A stretch of 64,000 bases of DNA from Papio anubis (lineage: Eukaryota > Chordata > Mammalia > Primates > Cercopithecidae), in assembly GCF_008728515.1 (NCBI RefSeq), contig NC_044981.1:95698426-95762425 (forward strand), written 5' to 3'. This document shows positions 50,782-63,650 of the stretch, piece after piece. The notes under the pieces are model-generated. The model saw only the letters and a program-made list of their open reading frames with translations. It made no database searches and was not told the origin of the DNA. The position numbers and the translations under genes are program-made. Every line of letters starts with the position of its first letter. Position 1 is the first letter of the stretch.

Positions 50782-53700
50782 AGCCATACAGTTTTGAGTT
50801 TTATCTTCTTATCTCGCTTGGGGATTGTTAAGAATAATTAATAATGTACACTTTTATTTGGGCAGGATCCATGATAGGTTCATCAATGTGTTTCTATAGG
50901 GCTTAGAGTATAATATAGTATACATTCATAAATTTTGTCTACTCTTCCCCACTACCTGCAATAGAACATTTGCAGTTTTTCGTCTGCCCTTTGAAGTACC
51001 TACCACAGATCCATTCCCCTGAGACGTAAGCAGCTCATTATAAACCCCAAGATGTAGGTGGAATGGCTTAATCTAGGTCAACTAGAGAATTGGGTAACTC
51101 AGTCAGTACTGAGTGTCTGAATCTCACCAAAGATGTCAACCTATGCCAGGTACCTTTCCCATCACAAACTTGCAATTTGGCTTAAATGAGACTTTCCTAA
51201 CTGAAGCATACTTTGCACTTGATTCTCTTACTTCTGGCTTCCTGTGCTTCCATCCCAGCTTCTAATTCTGTGGCAGAGAAAAATCCTGCCCTGGAAAATG
51301 TGTGGCCACAGCAGGAGTCATCGGGCAGGACCCACCATTGCACCCTCCACCTCCAGCGTGGATTTTCTCCTTTGTCTTTTCCCCTGGCTCTCACTGACTG
51401 CCTTTCAGGACTAGGAAATACGTTGTAAAGACTGCTCTAATTGATTCCTGTATTAAAAGGGATGGTCTGAGAATGCTGTGATAATCTCAAGAGGAGAGTG
51501 AGACCCTGTCCCAAGTAAACGCTTTCCTTTTTGTTTTTCATGTTTTGATCTTATGAGCCTTGACTAGGCTCAGTTAAAAACAATGGCAGCCTCTTCAAAG
51601 GGGAATATCAAGCCCTTTGAATGGGCTAATTCTGCTCCAGGTTCCCGCCATCTACCCGCCCTTGTCAAGCGCCAGTAGAAGTCAACAGGTGGTTGTCCAA
51701 ATATAAATGAAAAGGCTTAACTCTAAAACATCGCTGTCTGAGGGGATTTTTAGAAGACTTTACTCTGTGGTTTTGGCAGTGACCGTGTGTTTCTTTGCCA
51801 GCACACAGAGAAATTTGACCTGTGTCTCTCAGGAGTTAGAGATTTTCATCACTACTATCCCCACACTAGACCTATCAACCCCTTCTCCACCCCAACAGAT
51901 CAGGAGACTCAAAGATGAATAGTGAAGAGAGAGAGAAAGAGAGAGAGGCTGAAGAAACAGGGGATGAGAAATGGTACAGGAATGCTTAGTGAGTCTATAT
52001 TTTATTCCCTTATTAAAGTCACATTTGTATGTGTCAAAAACAGAGGGTATTTTGATGTGTGAGCAGAGTGGGAGGAGAGGTATTTTGCACGCAGATTTCT
52101 CTCAATAAATTTTTCTTTGTGCTGACAATACAGTGACAAATTAGTAGAGTTATCTGTATAAACAATGTATATTTAAGTTACCACCAACTTCTGAAGCAAA
52201 GATTGAGAAACAAGTAACAGAGGAACAGAGGAGGGAAGGCCCACGGGGTGTGATCTTTCCAGTTACCCTGAGTCTTCTTTGGTCATTTCCCTTTCTTAGG
52301 CAGCCAACCACCAGAAAATATTGACTCCAGGCAAAACTTATTTTCCAGAGCAGATTCTGTTGTGTTTCAAAGTTGCAGCAAATTTGTCCGTAGAAAGTGC
52401 TATATGCAGATATTATTGAGAACTGAGGGATTCAATTCAGAATCTAACTTTATATTCTCCAACTTCCTGAGCAAGTGATTCACTTGATACTACTTTAGAA
52501 GAATAACTGCCTTCACTTTCCATTTTGATAAGCCGTCCTGAGTGGTTAGTGATGTCAGATAACCACCGAAAGGGATAAATATGACATCTTTTTCTAATCT
52601 AGAGGCACAAAACTTTAATTATGTAAATAAAAGAATATAAATGTCAAACTCAATTTACATACATTAATAAATTATATGACTCAAATAAAAATACCCAGGT
52701 AAGCATCAGTGACAAAGGCAAACACTCACATTAACAGTAGGTCAGCATGGCATCCATCATCCTCCTTGTTCATGGGGTGGAAAACCTCTACCCCCAATCC
52801 CAAAATATCGGGTTGGGTCAGTAGGTGGAACACTCACCCTTAGGAGCTGCCATCCAAAAGACTCTGTGCAGGCTGTTCCCTGTGCGTCTTAACAGAGTTT
52901 TCTAAGATGCCTGAGGCTCCTCCTCTGAGTGTGCTCCTCCGTTATGGCCCAAGGGAACACACACCCTGGTTTAGCCTGATGCCAATTTCGGATGGGCTCA
53001 TGACAGCTGACCTCTGTGGAACAGGCACCCCTGGTAGCCTGGGTAACTCCACTGTGTTCCCAAACACTCGGCTAGGATCCCATCTCAGCCTGCTGTGGCC
53101 TCAGCATGGAGCAGGGAAGATGCCCATGTACGTTCTATTCAATTGAATTTAAAGGGCAGGCTTGGACCACGGGGAGGTGCACAGATGCTCCAAAGGAGTC
53201 CAGAGAGAACATCATTTCTAAATAACTTTATCCCTTTTCTTCCCATAGGTACCAACATAGATCTTTCCCCAGAATATAGAGAAATTGCCACAGGAACTGA
53301 GCCAAAAAGCGTGCATAAACAATGTGGGTGTAGAAAAATTTTGTTCCTCGTCTCTTGTGATGGCATGGCAGAGATTAGCACTTGATAACCTTGATGATTG
53401 TGCACTTTTGAAGTAAGTAAAAGTCTCTTAATGAGCTCCTAAATTAGAGAAGAAAGGAGGCCCATCTAACCTCTACATGTTATTGGAGTCAGAAACATGG
53501 TATAGCTACAACTTAGCACTAATCTTAACAGCTTATGAATACCAGAAAATACTGTAAACCAAAGAATAAAGCTGCCCAGCAAATCCACAGTGGCCTTTCT
53601 ACTAGCTAATTAGTTCTGGGAGTTCTAAGAGAACTAATTGTCCACACTAGAAAAGAAAAAAATTACTGATCCCAGGTGAAAGCAGAAGTAGTATCATGAA

Positions 53701-55484
53701 GTCATAAGTGTCTAATTACAAGTTTTTGAAAAGCAGCTAGCAAAAACGGAATACTGAGGTTTAGGCTCAAAAAGAGAAAGGAAGCTTTTCATAAAGCTAA
53801 GTGAACACCATTATCTTGGGAAAGAAAACACCTATTTTAACAAGGCTACCACTGTGCAAAATACACTTTCAAACTTCTCTTTCGGAACTGGTTTCGAAAT
53901 CAATGACTACAGAATCTCAGTCTCATCTTATTTGACCAAAGCTGTTTTTACCTAAATTGATCACATCGGTTTTGGGCCATTTCCAAAAATTAAATTTTCT
54001 CTCAAAGAACAAATGTTTACCACTGCTGAGAAGAAATATCCCTCAGGTTCTGAAAATAATTCTGAAAGGGAATTTTTAAAAAACTCATGGCAATAATTGC
54101 TTTGGAGATGATTACATTGAAGGAAATGAGAATAATTTAAATGCAATTTTGGGGATTTGCTAAAAGTCAGATTGTATTATAATTATTCCTTGTAAATTTA
54201 AGTATCTATATAACCAAATTCAGGAAAGTCTTTTTAACTAAAGGAAGGTTGTTGAAATTTGTACAATTCCTTTTGAAATACAAGAGAAAGAAATCTTTCT
54301 CCTTCTCCCTTTAAAACATACTGGCATGTTAAGAATTTTGCTTTCAGGTTCTTCATCTTCATGAAAATAACTTATATCACCTGCTAAATCTGTAAGTGTT
54401 GGCCAAGAAAAATTATCTCCCTATACTTATTTTTCACTCTTTTTACTCTCTGTCTTCCACAGCCTGTTACAATCTTTGATTTCTACATTTTAGAGATTTT
54501 AACTGATTTTTTTTCCTTGAAATAACTTTCTTGATGATAGTCCTTAAGCTGAGAAAGTAGGGCCCACTTGGGACAAACAGAGATAACAAGCCCTAAAAGG
54601 AATCGAGGGAAGTCTGAAGTTCTGTAAGAATCTCCCAGATACCTATCAATGGCAGTAATGTGGGAGCAGAATTGGCCTCAGCTCTAAATCATCGTTCCTT
54701 CATTCCTCCCAAACTTCCACACCATTGTCCTGTCTCTGAAAGTCACATTGACATCTCTGGAACCACTGGAAAATTTTCAGAGCCCCAAAGTTTTCCAAAG
54801 TGCTGACTTACAAAGCTCGGTTGCTTGGTGTGCATTGACAGAATTTTTCCATGGGTTTTCTATTCACATGGTGAGGCAATTGGTATGGATGAAGTGATTG
54901 TATAAAGCTCTGACCCTTGCCTCATTGTGAAATAACCACACAGATCGATCACACCTGGGACCTCACGGAGCATTTGGGAGAACCAACTGGGATGGGATAG
55001 GAAGATAGGTGGTGGTGATTTCCTGCAAATAAATAAATGACATCTTCAAGGGATTTACACAATCGACTTGGAATCCAGTGGGGTAGAGGTAGCAGGGTAA
55101 GCAGGGAGATTCTTTGTGTCAGCACTGCCAGGGCGTTGGGGTTCCAAGCAGGGACAGTGTCCTTGCACAGGACTGCCTTGCTGCCCCATCCTCCCCTCCA
55201 AACTCACTTGCTTGAGCCCCAAAGGATGGCAGACATGGATAAGACAGTGTGCTTAGTGCAGTCAATTTTCAAGGTGAGAGTATGGGGTGGACAGTGGAGC
55301 CAAATTGGACACTTTGGGGGTCAACGTTTTCAATCTTGCCCTTACCATATGTTAGTTGCACATTCTTAGGAGATGTACATAGCTTCCCTGGGTATCTAGG
55401 GCAGAATGGAGAGAAATGCCAGAGCTGATGACAGGACTCAAAACAGAAAGGAAGTAACATGTGTGAGGAGTTGCTTCATACCAT
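50782..55484. other. Intergenic, repeat-poor unique sequence
   Basis: About 4.7 kb without an assignable interspersed repeat. Includes (GA)n at 51924-51949 and the candidate enhancer at 51480-51880. No gene recognised. Confidence 0.45.
51480..51880. promoter_or_regulatory. Candidate distal enhancer with TCF/LEF and SOX-like sites
   Basis: Contains the inverted repeat TTCAAAGGG/CCCTTTGAA (51594-51602, 51613-51621), which forms two opposed TCF/LEF-like CTTTGAA sites. AACAATGG (SOX-like) and TGAGCCT/AGGCTCA (51554-51560, 51566-51572) lie just before it, and a CAGGTG E-box follows near 51688. It is free of repeats and about 21 kb upstream of the SIM1 ATG. Enhancer function is inferred. Confidence 0.35.
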
Positions 55485-55640
55485 TATAAACCACTCTCAT
55501 GTTTAACCCCCGTGAAAGTAGGTGTTATGATTTCATTATACCACTGGGAACTGAGAGTCAGAGGGCCAAGTCACACAGGTATTGCAGAACCACCAGGCCT
55601 GTCTGACTCAAGTCTTGTGCCTTTTCTGCTGCCCCATGGG
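55485..55640 (+). repeat. MIR fragment
   Basis: GTAGGTGTTATGATTTCATT, then AGAGTCAGAGGGCCAAGTCA. Confidence 0.7.
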
Positions 55641-55849
55641 TCTCAGTGCAAGTTAATCCCTCTTCAAGAAGATTCCTAAAAGCTAGAGGCAATGCAGGGT
55701 GATGGGGAGTGGGGTACTAAGGGAGGAGACAGACTCAGTAATGGTCTGTGGAAGGTACTGGTGCTTTATGGGGACGTGCTGGCAAAGGAAAGATGTGTTT
55801 TCAAACCCATGTCCTTAATACCAGCCAAGGTCAACCCGAGAACAATTCG

Positions 55850-56040
55850 CAGTGGAAAATTACACCCGGCAAATTCTGTAGCCTGATCCTAATTAGGAGC
55901 TAACCTCTTTTATTAGGTGAACTTTTTCTTTATTCCTTCACTGTGGAGAATTGGCAGTAATTTGTTAATGAAATAGCATGCTAATATATGTAGTCCTATA
56001 ATTTGTGGATGATCAAGAGAAATTTTTTTAATTAGAAAAA
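55850..56040. promoter_or_regulatory. Homeodomain-motif cluster, candidate enhancer
   Basis: The perfect 12-bp palindrome TCCTAATTAGGA (55887-55898) is followed within 150 bp by TTATTAGG, GTTAATGAAAT, ATGCTAAT (octamer-like) and TTTAATTAGAAA. No repeat is evident. Function inferred. Confidence 0.3.
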
Positions 56041-56519
56041 TAGGGCTTTTGTTTCTACTTTTCTTTTTTGTGTCTTCAAAATCATTAATTCTTTAAACGT
56101 GTTCTCTTGGTGTTAGAGAAGTGAGGAATGAAACCACTTATCTCAGGGAATGCTTTCACATCTACCCGTTTGTTTCGTCTCAATTGTTTTGGAGTTTCAA
56201 TTCAGCAATCATTTATTCAGTTCCCAGAGGACACTGAATGGCACTGTCTGAGGCAGAGGTTACAGCCCCAAAGGAACTTATGACCAAATGAAATCAATGC
56301 AGATGTGCATGTAGACACGTGAGAGATAATGGGAGTTAAAATACCCCTGACAGATTTACAACCTACGTCTGATGCCATTCCTGAGGACTCACTGACTGTT
56401 CTGGGCTCTTTTATCTCATGTGGCCTCTGAGTGGGGAGGAACAATTGCTGCAGAAGTGCTAGAAACACACTAGATGCCCTAGTTTCTCCTTGTTGTGTAC
56501 TTATTTTCCAGTCCACCAC
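56041..56519. other. Intergenic, nothing recognised
   Basis: Unique sequence between the homeodomain-motif cluster and the MaLR LTR. Confidence 0.45.
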
Positions 56520-56935
56520 AAGACTGCTGAGATTCTGGGCCTTGGCTCTTAATTGGAGGTGATTGGAAATAGTGTGTCTCTCCTTGATGGTGTGCTACTG
56601 ACAGTACTAAGAGGGTTGTTCTTTCTGGCTTCTTGTAGCCCCACATGCTCCTTGACTCATGGCAGCATAACTCCAATCTCTGCCTTCTTGTTCCAGTGGC
56701 ATCTTCTCTGTGTCTCTTCACATCATCTGCCTTCTATGTGTGTCTGTCCACACCTCCCCTTTTGATAAGGACGGCAGTCATACTGGATTAAGGTCCATCC
56801 TAATGACCCCTTTTTAACTGTGGAAGACACTGTAAAGACCCTATTTCCGAATAAGGTCACATTCTGAGGTCCTGGGAATTAGAACCTCAACATATATTTG
56901 GGTGGAACACAATTCAATCCAGAACAGTGGTGAAA
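56520..56935 (-). mobile_element. MaLR (MLT1-type) LTR
   Basis: Reverse-strand LTR motifs: CTCCAATCTCTGCCTTCTTG, GGATTAAGGTCCATCCTAAT, GACCCTATTTCCGAATAAGG and GGTGGAACACAATTCAATCC. An old solo LTR without coding content. Confidence 0.8.
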
Positions 56936-56952
56936 GGAGAGAAATCACCTTG

Positions 56953-57250
56953 ATTTTTTTTTTTTTTTTGAGATGGAGACTCGCACTGTCATCTGGGCTG
57001 GAGTGCAGTGGTGCAATCTTGGCTCACTGAAACCTCCGCCTCCTGGGTTCAAGTGATTCTCTTGCCTCAGCCTCCTGAGTAGCTGAGATTACAGGTGCCC
57101 ACCACCATGCCCAGCTAATTTTTTGTATTTTTAGTAGAGACGGGGTTTCCCTATGTTGGCCAGGCTGGTCTCAAACTCCTGAGCTCGTGATCCGCCTGCC
57201 TCGGTCTCCCAAAATGCTGAGATTACAGGTGTGAGCCACCACACCTGGCC
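56953..57250 (-). mobile_element. AluS, full length
   Basis: Poly-T, GAGATGGAGACTCGCACTGT, GTTGGCCAGGCTGGTCTCAA and CACCACACCTGGCC; inserted beside the MaLR LTR. Confidence 0.93.
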
Positions 57251-59819
57251 GAGTTTTTTTAAAGTAGAAAACGCACAAAAATAAAACCCCTTTCCCAGAA
57301 ATATTCAGTTTTTCTCCCTAAAGCACAATACTGAAACTGACTTTGTTTTAATCATCCTTTAATAGGGAGTCAGCCCTGGTGACCATCTGCTCAGGTTAAA
57401 GTCGTAGAAGATTTGAGGGCTTTGGGCACAACTGTGACATCTCCATACCCTGCAAACCCTTCAGAGAACCTGTGTCTCCTCTGAGGAGGGTGTTTTCACA
57501 TGTGTGAACAAGAAATAACCCCCTTTCCCCCAAAGCTGTCCTCAGCATGAAATTAAAGCTTTCTCCTTAACTCTCCATGGACCTCTCAGATGCACAGCTA
57601 GTGAAGCAGCTTGTAAAGGAAACACTAAGTGCTAGCTTTTGGTTTTGTTATGTTTGTTTGAGGCATATTGTGATTTTGAGTGTTTTTTTCTTTTTTAAAT
57701 CAAACGTTTTCAAACAACTATTTTTAATGGAAAAAAACTGTGTAAGCAGATGATAAAAAAAAAAATCAAATGGTGCAAAACATTAAACATGAAGTCTCTC
57801 CCTGCAGTCCCTTCCTCAGAAGCCACCACTCATAAATTCCTCTGATAACCTTCCAGAATTATTCTGTGGAGAGCATTGAGTTCTTTAGACAATGCACATT
57901 TAGTAACGAATATGTTGTTAAATGAATAGCAGTCTGGGGCAGAGGCTGTAAAATATTCTCCAGCAGGGTCTGTTAGACGTCAGGGACTGGGTTTTACCGC
58001 TGAACTCATTGCCTGAAAAATACCTTTAATTTCCTAGATTCTGTGCTTACTTTGCTCTCTTTCATATCAGCTTTCCCGCCACAGGAAGGCATTTGTCTGC
58101 CTAATGACCTGCAAGCAGGAAGGATATTCAGTAACCTCATTTTGTTCTGTTGACCTTCGCCGGAGACACCTCAACTGATCCTTTTAAAAGAAGATGGGAC
58201 AATGAGCATAATGGGTGCTCAAGAAAACTTTAAGTTCATTTTTCTCTGTCAGTTGATTGTCTATTTTAATCCTTAAGCCTGTAAGTTTAAATTTGTACTT
58301 GTTCCACAGTCATCTTTCAAACACTTCTGATACACAAGGCTGTGTGCTATGCAGGTGAAGAGACAAAGTAAACTCGTGCCCTGAGAGAGGCTTTGCCGTG
58401 GGGGCAGGCTCAGGGGTAGGCCGCAGTGTGCAAGACCGAGGTGGAAGCTGCGCAGGACCAGAGGGCCAGGGAGGCTGCCTATGGCCTCTCTTTGTTGCCT
58501 CTTCTGTTCAGAAGCATCTGGATAACACAATTTTGGTTGCAGGTTTTGCTTAGTATGTATTTCTTTTATTGATGCACATGAGTTGTGGTATATATTCTGA
58601 GAGAGCTATGGATTGCTTCTAAAAATGATTCAGATAATGAAGGAATGTTATACATGATCTTTCTGATTTTTCTTGAATAAATCTTAGGTTGTGGTGAAAT
58701 GGTTACTGAGGTGCTTTGACAAGCCTGACATCCCTTTAAATAGATCACCCATTCGGGTTGCATCAAAATGACAGTCATTCAAGGCTGTTCATCGTGGGGG
58801 TGTTACTGTATTTGCATCTCTCATCAAAGCTGTCTTTTCTTTATTCAGCACTTTTATGTTTCAACGGGGGTGGTAGTGGTGTTGGGGGTGCTTCGCTTCT
58901 ATGGCTATAGCTAAAACTGGGAGGTCATCATTTGCTAGTTTCTCTTTTCCTGTCAATATGTGATAGGAAATATAAAAACATAAAGAAATATGTTTGATAC
59001 AAATAACTGAGCCTGCTACAGTGATACCATTTTACCAAATACACTTTATGGGAGGAATGATTTTTAATGTCAGTTTCAAAAGTCTGTAAATCAAAAATAG
59101 AAGAGAATCTTTTAAGACCTTTGTCACATCATGAAGCATGCAGGCACGCTTGTTAATTCATGATGACATTTTAACCAGTCCTGTTTTGCCAGGAGAGATC
59201 ATGACAGGGCATGTTCCCGTTTCTTAGGAGGTTTACAACTTCAGCTTCACCACTGTAGTCCAAAGAGAGTGACAGGCATCTCAGGAGCCCCAGTGTATAG
59301 CCGCGGGGGCAGGGCTGGCCATTTCCTGGCTCAGGAGGGCAGTGTGAGGAGGGGCTCTGCATCTTGACTTTTCTTCACACGGCTACTAGAGAATGCACCT
59401 GCGAGAAGTCTCCTACTGAGTCACAGAAGAAACATCTGTTGGGAAATTCTGCAGTACATCTCAGCTTAGAACAGCAGAGAAGGAAAAGCATGCTAACTAG
59501 GTCAACTTTTTCAAATCAGGGCTAATTATGAGAAACTGCTACCTGTGTGCCTCAGCTTTGGATTGGAATATGCTTCAATGGCCACCTTTATTCTACAGTT
59601 CCAATATCACCTGCTTAGATTGTTTTTTTGTGGAAAAATCCAGGGCTTCACCTTGGTAGATTAAATATTGCCTTAAAAATGTAAACACGTCATGCTAGTG
59701 TAGACAAATCATAAATTCCTCGTGTGTAATTTATTTTGATTACTGAAGAATCTGAACTTGAGTATTAGTTGGCTTTGTGATTTTTATGAAATTAAAAATG
59801 ATTAGATGAGAAATGAGAA
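57251..59819. other. Intergenic, unique sequence
   Basis: No gene or clear repeat. The stretch at 58060-58270 is repeat-free and might be conserved, but I have no strong motif evidence. Confidence 0.4.
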
Positions 59820-60840
59820 AAAATATTTGTTGCAGAAATTTTACTTGTAGTAGCATATATTGGAAACAAATATAAAAGCTCATCAACTTAAAAATGAGTG
59901 AATAAATTATGATATATTCATACAGGTAATTAAACTACAGCTGTATGTATCAACATTGATAAATCTCAACAACCATATTAAGTGAAAAAAGTTTACAAAC
60001 ATGCTACACTCTGCCGTATTAGTTATCTATTGCAGTGCAACAAAATACTTCCAAATGTATCAGCTTAAAAGAAGACATATTTACTTCTTCATAGTTTCTG
60101 TGGGTCAAGCCTCCAGGAATGGCTGAGCTGGTTCCTTCCGGCTCAGGATCTCTCATGAGGCTGCTTCCAGGCTATCTTTCATGGCTATTTGCAGGCGTCA
60201 GTAGATCTACTTCCACGTATACTTATGTGGGTCTTTCCCCAGGGCTGCCCCGTGACAAAGTGGGACATAGCAGCTGGCTTCTCTCGTAAGTGATCAACCA
60301 AGAGAGAGCAAGACAGAGAGTACCCAAATGGAAATTAGTCTTCTTATCACCTACATTTGGAAGTGATATCCCATTATGTATTCTAGTCATTAGAGGTGAA
60401 TCTCTTAAGTCCAGCAGACACTCAAGGGGCAGGGATTGCCCACAGGTGTGAGCACAAGGAGGCATGGATCAATGGGTGCCATCTTGGAGGCTGCCCACCA
60501 CAACTGCTGTGTATTACTTTTGGATATACAGTATGTGAGAATAGTATAAAAACATGGAACAAAATTATGTGGTAATATCAGTAACAGTTTAAAATATGTA
60601 CACAAAAGATAATAATTCAGAATAAGGACTAGCTCTGGAATGGAAGACGAGAACAGCATTGGAAAAGGGTATATCAGGACACCAACTATACATCTAATGT
60701 TTTATTTCTCTTTTAAAAAGTAAGTGTGGAAAATGTTATAATTCAATAAATTTGGGAGACAATAGAAGGATGTCCATTTTGTTAATTTCTCATTTTAGAT
60801 AGGTTTGAAATATTTCATCATAAAAAATAATGAGCAAATT
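59820..60840 (+). repeat. Old L1 3' end, split by a MaLR LTR
   Basis: 59820-60014 and 60503-60840 join as an L1M 3' end (GTGAATAAATTATGATATAT; AACATGCTACACTC; TATGTGGTAATATCAG; ATATTTCATCATAAAAAAT). Confidence 0.65.
60018..60502 (-). mobile_element. MaLR (MLT1-type) LTR inserted in L1
   Basis: TTAGTTATCTATTGCAGTGC, TAGTTTCTGTGGGTCAAGCC, GATCTCTCATGAGGCTGC and GCAGACACTCAAGGGGCAGG are the antisense order of an MLT1 LTR. Confidence 0.8.
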
Positions 60841-61287
60841 ACAAATAATTAAAACACTTTTATGCTATTTCTTTTGGGCTTGAAAGGTTGGGTTCAAGTA
60901 TTTGGCAAACAGATGTTGGAAATGAGGGAGAAAGGAGACTTGGCTCTTTGGTTGCCAGTTTTGCTTGGGTTTCACTTTACTGGAGGCTTGGGTGTCACAA
61001 AGTGACTACTACTCAACCAACCAATAACTTTTTAGCATTGTCTTAGGTTGAATGTCAGGGATGCTAATTCACCCTCACACTATGAGAAGACCTGACTCTC
61101 ACCCAATTTGTGGGTGTGGGTTCTGGCAAAAAAGGAGTACCAAAGGATGCACGAATGAAAATTAGTTGCTCCACCCCATTTAATAAAACATCTAGAAACA
61201 ATGATTTCCAGATCCAGCATTTAATAGGTTATTGAAGTATGTTTTCAATGGGATAAACTGATGAAATGATCTGGTAAGCTTTCTGTT
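60841..61287. other. Intergenic, nothing recognised
   Basis: Unique sequence between the old L1 and the younger L1PA. Confidence 0.45.
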
Positions 61288-62003
61288 TAGAATGGCGATC
61301 ATTAAAAAGTCAGGAAACAACAGGTGCTGGAAAGGATGTGGAGAAATAGGAACACTTTTACACTGTTGGTGGGATTGTAAACTAGTTCAACCATTATGGA
61401 AAACAGTATGGTGATTCCTCAAGGATCTAGAACTAGATGTACCATATGACCCAGCCATCCCATTACTGGGTATATACCCAAAGGATTATAAATCATGCTG
61501 CTATAAAGACACATGCACACGTATGTTTATTACGGCACTATTCACAATAGCAAAGACTTGGAATCAACCCAAATGTCCATCAGTGACAGACTGGATTAAG
61601 AAAATGTGGCACATATACACCATGGAATACTATGCAGCCATAAAAAAGGATGAGTTTGTGTCCTTTGTAGAGACATGGATGCAGCTGGAAACCATCATTC
61701 TTAGCAAACTATCCCAAGAACAGAAAACCAAACACTGCATGTTCTCACTCATAGGTGGGAACTGAACAATGAGATCACTTGGACTCGGGAAGGGGAACAT
61801 CACACACCGGGGCCTATCATGGGGAGGGGGGAGGAGGGAGGGATTGCATTGGGAGTTATACCTGATGTAAATGACGAGTTGATGGGTGCTGATGAGTTGA
61901 TGGGTGCAGCACGCCAAATGGCACAAGTATACATATGTAACAAACCTGCACGTTATGCACATGTACCCTAGAACTTAAAGTATAATAATAATTAAAAAAA
62001 AAA
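61288..62003 (+). mobile_element. 5'-truncated L1PA
   Basis: Starts in ORF2 (AGAATGGCGATCATTAAAAA) and continues through GACCCAGCCATCCCATTACT to the 3' UTR ending GTACCCTAGAACTTAAAGTA and poly-A. The C-terminal ORF2 frame stays open to its stop at 61765, but the reverse transcriptase and endonuclease are absent, so it is dead. The 3' UTR has a small tandem duplication GATGAGTTGATGGGTGC near 61875-61908. A second poly-A follows at about 62026-62037. Confidence 0.93.
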
Positions 62004-62114
62004 CTTATGATCTGACAATAACAATAAAAAAAAAAAAGAAAGTTTGCTTTTGCTTATATAGAACTCTGACTCCATAGTGTATTGTCCTGAACTTTTAAAT
62101 AAACCCGCAGGTGC

Positions 62115-62503
62115 TGTATTAGTCTGTTCTCACACTGCTATAAAGACATACACAAGACTGGGTTACTTATAAAGGGAAGAAACTTAGTTGACTCCCAGTT
62201 CCACATGACTGGGGAGGCCTCAAAAAACAATCATGGCAGAAGGTGAAGGGGCAGCAAGGACTTTCTTCACATGGTGGCAGGAGAGAGAAGTGCAAGCAAA
62301 GGAAATGCCAGATGCTTATAAAACCATTAGATCCCGTGAGAACTCACTATCATGAGAACAGCACGGGGGAAACTGCCTTCATGATCCAGTCACCTCCCTC
62401 CCTTGACATGTGGGGATTATAGGTCCCTCCTTCCACACTTCCATACATGGGGATTACAATCTGAGATGAGATTTGGGTGGAGACACACAGCCAAACCATA
62501 TCA
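62115..62503 (-). mobile_element. Solo MaLR LTR (MST/THE1-type) with 5-bp target duplication
   Basis: Runs TGTATTAGTCTGTTCTCACA to AGCCAAACCATATCA, 389 bp. The perfect direct repeats GGTGC at 62110-62114 and 62504-62508 are the target-site duplication. No internal region is present. Confidence 0.92.
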
Positions 62504-62559
62504 GGTGCCATTTGTTTTTGTTGTACTTTATCATCTTTGATTCAAAGCAGTTGACTTTT

Positions 62560-63650
62560 TTTTAGTGCACATTTTGTGTTAAGGTAAAAAATACATATAA
62601 CATAAAATTTACCATTTTAACTCTTTAAAAATATACAGGTGGTATTAAGTGCCTTCATATTCCTGTGCAACTATCACCACCATTTCCTGAACTCTTTTTA
62701 CCTTGAAAAACTGAAACTCTTTACCCTTTAGACAACAACTCCTTATTTTCCTTCCTCCCAGGCCCTGGCACCACCATTTTACTTTCTGTCTCTGTAAATT
62801 TGACTACTCATATATATGAGGTAATTTGTATCAGTGGAATCAAAGCATATTTTTCTTCTTGTGACTGGCTTATTTCATTTAGCATAATATCCTCAAGGTG
62901 CATCCACATCATATCATGTGGCAGAATAGTATTTCGTTTTCTGTATATACCACATTTGCTTATTCATTCATCCTTTGACAGACACTTGGGTTGCTTCTAA
63001 GGTTTGGCTATTGTGAACAATGCTGCCGTGAACATGGGTATACAAATATCTCTTCAAGACCTTGCTTTCAATTTTTCCGGAATTGCTGGATCTTATAGTA
63101 ATCTTATTTTTATTTTCTTGAGGAACTGTCATACTGTTTTCCACAGTGGTTGCACCATTTTACGTTCCTACTAACAGTGGATAAGGGTTCCAATTTCTCC
63201 ACATTCTCACCAACACTGGTTATTTTTGTTTGTTTATTTTATTATTTTGTGGTTAGCCATCGTAGTGAGTGTGAAGTGGTATCTCATTGTGGTTTTGATT
63301 CACATTTCTCAAATGATTAGTGGTGGTAAGCATCTTGTCACATGCTTGTTGGCCATTTGTATATCTTCTTTGGAAATATGTCTATTTAAGACCTTTGTCA
63401 ATTTGGGAATCAGGTTATTTTATTGTTGAGTTTTAGGAGTGTTCTGGATATTATCTCTTATCAGATATATGATTTGTAAATATTTTCTCCCATCCTATGG
63501 GGTACCTTTTTACTCTTTTAATAGTGTCTTTTGATGTGCAAAAAATTTCAATTTTCTTGAAGTCCAAGTGTCTATTTTTTCATTTATTGCCTGTGCCTTT
63601 GGTGTCATAGCCAAGAAATAATTTCAAATCCAATCGAAAATATTTGACTT
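62560..63650 (-). repeat. Old L1 fragment (ORF2 end and 3' UTR)
   Basis: Antisense L1M: AAAATTTACCATTTTAACTC, TTTGGCTATTGTGAACAATG, GTATCTCATTGTGGTTTTGA and TTTATTGCCTGTGCCTTTGG. No intact frame. Confidence 0.88.

Noticed and set aside
61523..61765. 80-codon plus-strand frame with clean stop
   Set aside because: C-terminal piece of L1PA ORF2; the copy is 5'-truncated and lacks enzyme domains.
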